A stretch of 54,502 bases of DNA from NCBI GenBank assembly GCA_035541015.1, contig DATLFM010000019.1, forward strand, positions 1-54,502. Direction: 5' to 3'. Origin of the DNA: Candidatus Thermoplasmatota archaeon. GTDB taxonomy: Archaea > Thermoplasmatota > SW-10-69-26 > JACQPN01 > JAIVGT01. Below, piece after piece: positions 49,242-54,502 of the stretch (the first letter of the stretch is position 1; the number at the start of each line of letters is the position of its first letter). Made by a program: the position numbers and the translations under genes. The notes under the pieces are model-generated. The model did no database searches, was not told the DNA's origin, and worked only from the letters and a program-made list of their open reading frames with translations.

Positions 49242-49694
49242 GTGCGAAGCTTGCGTCGATCTCTGGCACTTGCGATCCTCGTCGCGGCCTGCGTGTTTTC
49301 GGCAGGCAACGGATCGGCCGCACCGCACTTCCGCGGCTCGGCGGCGGACGGCTACGTTGCCGGCCCCGCCTCGCCGTTTCGCGGGTGTCTCGAGCCGCCC
49401 GTCGCCTGCGCGCGCGTCCCGCCGGGGGTCGATCTTGCGCGCATCCTGTTCGAGGACCTCCGAGGAGCGCCGGTGCGCCGAGGCCTGGCATCGGCGCACG
49501 ACGCGGAGGGCCACGAGCTCGCCCGCGTCGAATTTGCGGCGGGGACGTTCGTCATGCTTCCGACGGGGACGGCAAGCGTGCGGGTGAACGCGCTCGCTTG
49601 GCCATCCTCGCCTTGGAGCGTGCCGCTGGCGGGCAACGTGATCTTTCACTTCTACGAGGAGCAGCCGCAGGCCGAAGATCCGCCCCGCGGTTAG
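49242..49694 (+). CDS. Small secreted protein, unknown
   Basis: 150 residues from GTG 49242, four bases after the previous stop. Leader SLALAILVAACVFSAGNGSA, then a body with a cysteine pair in FRGCLEPPVACARVPPG, RVEFAAGTFVMLPTGTASV and an acidic end. No family recognised. Last gene of the secreted-protein run, overlapping the end of the convergent small CxxC gene by four bases. Confidence 0.68.
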   Translation: MRSLRRSLALAILVAACVFSAGNGSAAPHFRGSAADGYVAGPASPFRGCLEPPVACARVPPGVDLARILFEDLRGAPVRRGLASAHDAEGHELARVEFAAGTFVMLPTGTASVRVNALAWPSSPWSVPLAGNVIFHFYEEQPQAEDPPRG

Positions 49695-49855
49695 TCTCCC
49701 CCGCCCCAATCTTCCTGCAACCGCTCCTTCCACTCCTCGTGCTGCGCGCGGCAGGAGGGTTTGCCGTCGAGGTGGACGAGGAAGCCCAGGCCCGGATCGG
49801 CGATGTGTCCTCCGCAAAACATGCAGGCGTCCAGCGTGGTCGTGGCGACGGTCAT
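49691..49855 (-). CDS. Small CxxC protein, zinc-ribbon-like
   Basis: About 54 residues from ATG 49855 (a TTG at 49918 would add 21 poorly conserved-looking residues). It carries DACMFCGGHIADP and a later GKPSCRAQHEEW, a C-x2-C plus Cys/His set that could hold one zinc. Charged C terminus (KERLQEDWGGGD). Archaeal genomes hold many such mini zinc proteins of unknown role. Confidence 0.6.
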   Translation of the reverse strand: MTVATTTLDACMFCGGHIADPGLGFLVHLDGKPSCRAQHEEWKERLQEDWGGGD

Positions 49856-50234
49856 CGGGAGCCCCGATGCGCGACCGTCCTCGCGGGAGTTAGAATTGTC
49901 GATCGAATTCGTGGGCAAATGACCGGGTTTTTCGAGGCGGCGCGGTCAGTTGTCCGGACGCTGTCCGGCGGGGGCTCGCGTCTCCGACGCGCGGCGGGCC
50001 GGTTGCACCGGACGCACGCGAAACGATTTGGCAAGCGTTTTGTGCCGCCAGGCGCGTCCGCGGGCAGGCGGCGTGCGGGCGGCTCCATCAAGCGCCCGCT
50101 TGCTGGCTTGGCACGCTTCGCGCTCCCTAAATATGCTCAAGCCCTTGTGCGCTAGGGCTTGGGGTGCGCTTGCTTGGACCACGCAATCCATAGCACAACG
50201 TCTTAAGCCTTCTTGGCAATTGGAACCTGTCAAC
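49856..50234. other. Long gap upstream of nrdR with promoter elements
   Basis: No convincing gene in about 380 bases. Two TATA-like strings point toward nrdR: CTAAATATG at 50127-50135 and CTTAAG at 50202-50207, the latter about 30 bases from the ATG. Between them is the inverted repeat at 50138-50161. The canonical bacterial NrdR box was not seen. The first part (49880-49925) is the promoter area of the small CxxC gene. Confidence 0.5.
50138..50161. promoter_or_regulatory. Inverted repeat CAAGCCCT-TGTGCGCT-AGGGCTTG
   Basis: Eight-base perfect arms and an eight-base spacer, 74 bases before the nrdR start and just after a TATA-like element. It may be the binding site for NrdR or another regulator of the reductase operon, or a leader hairpin. 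Confidence 0.5.
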
Positions 50235-50747
50235 ATGAAGTGCCTCTATTGCGACTGCCAGGACACGCGCGTCATCGACTCCCGCGAGACGGGCACGATG
50301 GACGCCATCCGCCGGAGGCGCCAGTGCATCGCCTGCGGCAAGCGCTTCACGACGTACGAGCGGGCGGAAGCCCCCTCGGTCCTCGTGACAAAGCGCGACG
50401 GGCGCGTGGAGGACTTCGACCGCGACAAGCTCGAGGCCGGCCTCCTCAAGGCCTGCCAGAAACGGCCGATCCCGCGCGCGGCGCTCGAGGCCCTCATCGA
50501 GGGTATCGAGGAGACCGCGCGCGAGGCCGGCGACGGAGGCCCGCTTGCAACAAGCCGGATCGGCGAGCTCGTCCTCGAGGGCTTAAAGAAGCTCGACGAG
50601 GTCGCCTACCTGCGCTTTGCAAGCGTCTACAGGGAGTTTGGCGACGCCGACGCCTTCCGCAAGGAGGCGGCCGAGCTTCTGGCCCGAAAGACCGGCGAGC
50701 GCGCGGGGCGTCCGGAAGTTCCGGCGAACCCGCGCGCAGGAACGTGA
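50235..50747 (+). CDS. nrdR: Transcriptional regulator NrdR
   Basis: 170 residues. Zinc ribbon at the N terminus (MKCLYCDCQDTRVIDSRE, then RRRRQCIACGKRFTTYER) followed by an ATP-cone domain (VTKRDGRVEDFDRDKLEAGL, ELVLEGLKKLDEVAYLRFAS). NrdR senses ATP/dATP and represses ribonucleotide reductase genes. It is almost universal in bacteria but uncommon in archaea, so its presence here is notable. The start is certain from the zinc-ribbon beginning. Its stop overlaps a GTG in frame with nrdJ, and the reductase is the next gene, the expected target. Confidence 0.95.
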   Translation: MKCLYCDCQDTRVIDSRETGTMDAIRRRRQCIACGKRFTTYERAEAPSVLVTKRDGRVEDFDRDKLEAGLLKACQKRPIPRAALEALIEGIEETAREAGDGGPLATSRIGELVLEGLKKLDEVAYLRFASVYREFGDADAFRKEAAELLARKTGERAGRPEVPANPRAGT

Positions 50748-50773
50748 CGACGACAACCGTGGAGGGGAGCATC

Positions 50774-53368
50774 GTGAATCGGATGGAAACGAAGGCCGCA
50801 AACGTCCTTGCCGAGCTGCCGGAGCCCAAGATCAGCGACAACGCCCGCAAGGTGCTCGAGCGCCGCTACCTCAACAAGGACGAGTCCGGCAAGCCCGTCG
50901 AGACGCCCAAGGAGCTGTTCTGGCGCGTCGCGTGGAACATCGCGCAGGCCGAGCGCAACTACGGCGCCGACGACGAGGCCACGCTCGAGTGGGCCAAGAA
51001 GTTCTACGCCCTCATGGCCGACCTCGACTTCCTGCCCAACAGCCCGACGCTCATGAACGCGGGCAACGAGCTCCAGCAGCTCTCCGCCTGCTTCGTGCTT
51101 CCCGTCGCCGACAGCATCCCCGGCATCTTCGACGCGCTCAAGTGGCAGGCCATCATCCACAAGAGCGGAGGCGGCACGGGCTTCTCCTTCTCGCGCCTGC
51201 GCCCGAAGGAGGACTTCGTCAAGAGCACCATGGGCGTGGCCTCGGGCCCCGTGTCGTTCATGAAGATCTTCGACGCGGCGACCCAGCAGGTGAAGCAGGG
51301 CGGCAAGCGTCGCGGCGCCAACATGGGCATCCTGCGCGTGGACCACCCGGACATCCTCGAGTTCATCGACTGCAAGGCGAAGCTCGAACCCGAGAGCCAG
51401 AAGATCCACGACGAGCGTCGCGCCGAGCTTGAGAGCTTCGGCGTCCCGGCCGCCGAGCGGGAAGCGAAGCTCAAGCTGCTGCACCGCTCGCTCCTGTCGA
51501 ACCAGATCAAGAACTTCAACATCAGCGTCGCCCTCACGGACGCCTTCATGGAGGCCGTCGCGCGCGGCGACAAGTACGACGTCGTGAGCCCGAGGACCGG
51601 CGAGGTCGTCCGTCAGCTCGACGCCCGCGAGGTCCTCGACAAGATCGCGGGCAACGCCTGGGTCGCCGGCGAGCCCGGCCTCTTCTTCGTCGACCGCAGC
51701 AACGAGAAGTGCCCCACCACGCACGTCGCGCCCATCGAGGCCACGAACCCGTGCGGCGAGCAGGACCTCCAGCCCATGGACTCGTGCAACCTCGGATCGA
51801 TCGACCTCGACAAGCACGTGAAGCCCGTCGGGCGGGGCGCCTACGAGATCGACTGGGACAAGCTCGAGCGAAGCGTCCGCCTGGCCACGCGCTTCCTCGA
51901 CGACGTCATCGACATGAACGCGTTCCCGATCCCCGAGATCCACAAGATGAGCCACGGCAACCGGCGCATCGGCCTTGGCATCATGGGCTTCGCGCGGATG
52001 CTCTTCAAGCTCGAGATCCCCTACGACGGCAAGGAGGGGCTCGCGATGGCGCAGAAGGTGATGAAGTTCATCAACGACACGTCCGTCGACGAGTCGGTCG
52101 AGCTCGCCAAGGCGCGCGGCGTCTACGGCAACTGGTACGGCGGCAAGCACGAGAAGCAGGGTGTCCGCCGCCGCAACTCGTACGTCACGACGATCGCGCC
52201 CACGGGCACGCTCTCGATGATCGCGGACACCTCGGGCGGGTGCGAACCGGAGTTCTCGCTCATCTGGTACAAGAACGTCATGGACGGAACGCACCTTCCC
52301 TACGTCCTCGACTACTTCATCGAGGTGGCCAAGCGCGAGGGCTTCTGGCGCGAGGACCTCCTGCAGAAAATCCTCGACAACCGAGGCTCGGCCCGCGGCA
52401 TCAAGGAGATCCCGGAGAAGTGGCAGAAGGTCTTCGCCGTTTCCTTCGACGTCACCTCGGAGATGCACGTGCGCATGCAGGCCGCCTTCCAGGAGCACGT
52501 CGAGGCCCAGGTCTCGAAGACGATCAACATGCCCCCCGAGGCGACGGTCGAGGACGTGAAGAAGGCGTACGTGCTCGCCTACGAGCTTGGCTGCCGGGGC
52601 ATCACGGTGTACCGCGACGGCTCGCGCGACGACCAGGTCATGAACGTGGGCGTTTCCGCGAAGGCCGCGACGACCACGAAAGTTGAGGTCGTCCGCGACG
52701 ACTCCACCGCGCAGCCGGCCGCCGGCAAGCTCGTGAGCCCCGAGCCGCCCGCCGCCAAGCCCAAGACGATCGTCCCCGTCGAGCCCGTGGGGCACGGGAT
52801 CCTCAAGCCCAAGCCCCGCCCGGACATCATCACGGGCACGACCCAGCGCATCGAGACCGGATACGGCCCCCTCTACCTCACGATCAACGAGGTGGAGGGG
52901 CGTCCCTTCGAGGTCTTCGCGCAGATCGGCCACGGCGGCGGCTACACGGCGTCGTTCACGGAGGCCGTCGCGCGCCTGGCCTCGCTTCTCCTGCGAAGCG
53001 GCGTCCCGGTGCAGGAGGTCATCGACCAGCTCGAGGGCATCCGCTCGCCGAAGATCGCCTGGCACCGCGGCACGAAGATCAACTCCGTGCCCGACGCCAT
53101 CGCCTTTGGCCTGAAGAAGTGGGCCTCGGGGGAGCTCCACAAGAGCGTGCAGGTGCGCGTGGACAACTACGCGCCGCTTGCCCCCGACGTCGCGCCCGCC
53201 AAGGGCGCCGTCAAGGTCGTGGCCGACGACGAGCGCGAGAAGGAAGGCGACGACCTTCGCGAGCTCGTGCGGTTGGGCATGAACCCCGAGTGCCCCGAGT
53301 GCGAGGCCATCCTCGCCTACGAGGAAGGCTGCGTGAAGTGCCACTCGTGCGGGTATTCGGAGTGCTAG
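50774..53368 (+). CDS. nrdJ: Class II (adenosylcobalamin-dependent) ribonucleotide reductase
   Basis: 864 residues; makes deoxyribonucleotides with a B12-derived radical. Landmarks: PNSPTLMNAG and QQLSACFVLPV (redox Cys near 106), GGGTGFSFS, the NPCGEQ loop near 324 carrying the thiyl-radical Cys, SCNLGSIDL near 337, and IAPTGTLSMIA. The tail has an NrdJ-type domain (GPLYLTINEVEGRPFEVF) and a zinc-ribbon end CPECEAILAYEEGCVKC. The start GTG 50774 is chosen because GGAGGGG lies six bases upstream; earlier GTGs at 50744 and 50759 and ATG 50783 are alternatives. Follows nrdR after 26 bases. Needs no oxygen, but works in aerobes too. Confidence 0.96.
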   Translation: MNRMETKAANVLAELPEPKISDNARKVLERRYLNKDESGKPVETPKELFWRVAWNIAQAERNYGADDEATLEWAKKFYALMADLDFLPNSPTLMNAGNELQQLSACFVLPVADSIPGIFDALKWQAIIHKSGGGTGFSFSRLRPKEDFVKSTMGVASGPVSFMKIFDAATQQVKQGGKRRGANMGILRVDHPDILEFIDCKAKLEPESQKIHDERRAELESFGVPAAEREAKLKLLHRSLLSNQIKNFNISVALTDAFMEAVARGDKYDVVSPRTGEVVRQLDAREVLDKIAGNAWVAGEPGLFFVDRSNEKCPTTHVAPIEATNPCGEQDLQPMDSCNLGSIDLDKHVKPVGRGAYEIDWDKLERSVRLATRFLDDVIDMNAFPIPEIHKMSHGNRRIGLGIMGFARMLFKLEIPYDGKEGLAMAQKVMKFINDTSVDESVELAKARGVYGNWYGGKHEKQGVRRRNSYVTTIAPTGTLSMIADTSGGCEPEFSLIWYKNVMDGTHLPYVLDYFIEVAKREGFWREDLLQKILDNRGSARGIKEIPEKWQKVFAVSFDVTSEMHVRMQAAFQEHVEAQVSKTINMPPEATVEDVKKAYVLAYELGCRGITVYRDGSRDDQVMNVGVSAKAATTTKVEVVRDDSTAQPAAGKLVSPEPPAAKPKTIVPVEPVGHGILKPKPRPDIITGTTQRIETGYGPLYLTINEVEGRPFEVFAQIGHGGGYTASFTEAVARLASLLLRSGVPVQEVIDQLEGIRSPKIAWHRGTKINSVPDAIAFGLKKWASGELHKSVQVRVDNYAPLAPDVAPAKGAVKVVADDEREKEGDDLRELVRLGMNPECPECEAILAYEEGCVKCHSCGYSEC

Positions 53369-53494
53369 ACCCTCGCTTCCACTGCACCCGTTCGACCCGC
53401 GCCTGAACCGGCTGTCACGACGCGAGCAACGGACACGCCGTCGGGTTGCCGCACCCGTACCCGAGCCTATGGCTCACGGGCGCGATGGCAAGGC

Positions 53495-53851
53495 ATGCGC
53501 TGGGGAACCTCCGGGATCGCGGTTGCACACCGCCGCGCCGAACGCCTCCTCGCCCGCTTCCACACCGAATACCCGGAAGCCTCCCGCCTGGGCGTCGTGG
53601 TCGAGCTCGCAGGGAGCCGGCCACGACTCCTTTTTGCCAAAGGGCACGGGCCGCCGCGAGGCATCGTCCGCGTCGTGCTCTGCCGAAAAACGGGCCTTCG
53701 CGCCCGCGCCGTGCCCGCGCACGTCACGCGCGAGGAGGCGAAGGCCGTCGAGGACCTCTGCGAGGCCCTCTCCGAGTCCATCCTCGGCGCGCCGTTTGCC
53801 GCCCCGCCGATCGCCGTCTCGCCCCGCGCGGTGGGCCGCGTCGCGCGCTGA
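53495..53851 (+). CDS. Small protein, unknown
   Basis: 118 residues, soluble, basic, Ala/Arg-rich: RAERLLARFHTEYPEASRLGV, then strands VVELAGSRPRLLFAKG and GIVRVVLCRKTGLRARAVPAH and a helix VTREEAKAVEDLCEALSE. The order resembles a small alpha/beta domain, but I do not recognise it. ATG 53495 is the only start with a plausible frame. The 126 bases between nrdJ and this gene show nothing clear. Confidence 0.55.
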   Translation: MRWGTSGIAVAHRRAERLLARFHTEYPEASRLGVVVELAGSRPRLLFAKGHGPPRGIVRVVLCRKTGLRARAVPAHVTREEAKAVEDLCEALSESILGAPFAAPPIAVSPRAVGRVAR

Positions 53852-53895
53852 TCCGTTCCGCACGCTTCTTGCCGGGTCCCGCGCATGCGTCTTGC

Positions 53896-54502
53896 ATGCG
53901 CGCGAAGTCGCACGTCGTCGAGCTCGGCCCCGGCCGCGCCACCGTGCTCGACCTTGCGCCCGGCCTTGCCGGCGAGGCCGACCGGGTGGGGGCGGAGATC
54001 GCGCGCCTCGATCCCGGCGCGCTTGCCGTGGATCTCGACCTTGCGACCTGCGGCGCGCTTGCCGCGCGCAGGCCCGCCGTCCCGTGGCTCCTGCAGGCCG
54101 CCTGCGAGGCGGTGCAACGGGGTGCGCCGGGCGAGGATCCGCTCCTTGCCTACCGCGCGTGCGCCAAACGCGCGCGCGAGAAGGACGTTCCGCTCGTGCC
54201 GCTCCTCCCGGCCGACGACGCGGGCTTCCTCCTGCGCTGGCGGGCGCGGCGCGCGCTCGCGCGGGCGCCGCTTCCCTCCACCGTTCCCGACGGGCGCCTG
54301 CTGGACCTTCGCCACGCCATGGAGGCGATGCCCGAGCTCGCCTTGCGCCTTCGCCGCGAGGAGATCGAAGCCGCGCGGCGGTTGGCGCGCCTTTGCGTCG
54401 CGGAGCAGCGGCCGCGCGTCGTCGCGCTGATGGCCTACCCGCGGTCGCTTCGCGTCTGCGGCCTTGCGGTCGAAGAGGCGGCCAAGCTCCTTGGCCATGG
54501 GG
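53896..54502 (+). CDS. Unknown protein, 3' end beyond the window
   Basis: An open frame from ATG 53896 (MRAKSHVVELGPGRATVLDL) runs without stop to the window end, giving 202 residues so far. Reading frame statistics by eye favour it over the antisense frames: third positions are mostly G or C and the product alternates charged and hydrophobic runs (LARLCVAEQRPRVVALMAYP). LDPGALAVDLDLATCGAL recalls the VAVELD region of TraB-like proteins, but that is weak. Function unknown; the gene is truncated by the window edge. Confidence 0.6.
   Translation, partial: MRAKSHVVELGPGRATVLDLAPGLAGEADRVGAEIARLDPGALAVDLDLATCGALAARRPAVPWLLQAACEAVQRGAPGEDPLLAYRACAKRAREKDVPLVPLLPADDAGFLLRWRARRALARAPLPSTVPDGRLLDLRHAMEAMPELALRLRREEIEAARRLARLCVAEQRPRVVALMAYPRSLRVCGLAVEEAAKLLGHG

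Noticed and set aside
50627-53344. 905-codon open frame antisense to nrdJ
   Set aside because: Shadow frame produced by strong G/C third positions; nrdJ motifs on the plus strand are intact.
53467-54498. 343-codon minus-strand frame at the right end
   Set aside because: Composition is Arg/Gly/Ala-rich shadow-like, and the plus-strand frames at 53495 and 53896 have better coding character.
1-54502. tRNA, rRNA, insertion sequences, integrases, CRISPR arrays
   Set aside because: Looked for conserved loops, transposase-type frames and regular repeats by eye on both strands; none was convincing.

Overview
This is a very GC-rich archaeal chromosome segment. The archaeal assignment rests on both subunits of the family D DNA polymerase, an Orc1/Cdc6 initiator, a signal peptidase with the archaeal/ER-type Ser-His layout, an archaeal glycogen gene set (GH57, GH15, GT4), a glucose dehydrogenase of archaeal type, PGF-CTERM-like tails on secreted proteins and TATA-box promoters with several leaderless starts. 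The large load of copper and thiol-redox proteins suggests an aerobic, high-GC Thermoplasmatota-like euryarchaeon. That placement is inference; no rRNA or tRNA gene was found to test it.

Layout. 0-1.2 kb: end of an amino-acid ABC transporter. 1.2-4.7 kb: phosphoesterase, HflX GTPase with an odd repeat insertion, and signal peptidase; hflX and the peptidase diverge from one shared TATA box. 4.7-12.5 kb: replication block of orc1/cdc6, a candidate origin with an ORB-like site, PolD small subunit, a small membrane protein and PolD large subunit. 12.6-13.3 kb: aquaporin.

13.5-19.5 kb: five consecutive paralogous membrane-anchored proteins, each with an N-terminal beta-rich domain followed by a TlpA/ResA-like thioredoxin domain, then a small soluble protein of unknown function. 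19.5-28.8 kb: copper and redox region with a CDF-like transporter, CopZ, CopA, an Lrp-type regulator with a TRASH metal-binding domain, a cupredoxin, a beta-propeller lipoprotein, a two-CxxC thioredoxin-like protein, a Csp-like copper-storage protein with 16 cysteines, small membrane proteins and a thioredoxin-CcdA fusion behind two tandem copies of an inverted repeat. I read 13.5-28.8 kb as an extracytoplasmic thiol-redox and copper-handling system, with the CcdA fusion as likely source of reductant. This array is the best candidate for an undescribed system.

28.8-41 kb: CocE-like hydrolase, then a glycogen/glucose block (ROK kinase, GH57, GT4, GH15, GH35-like hydrolase preceded by a 40-residue C2H2 zinc-finger gene, glucose dehydrogenase, two rhodanese paralogs). 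41-42.2 kb: OsmC, a mini zinc finger and a thioredoxin-like protein. 42.2-49.7 kb: a membrane-spanning winged-helix regulator divergent from a secretome island (PQQ-type propeller, subtilase with three PPC repeats, three small secreted proteins). 49.7-54.5 kb: small CxxC protein, nrdR with class II ribonucleotide reductase, and two unknown genes, the last running off the window.
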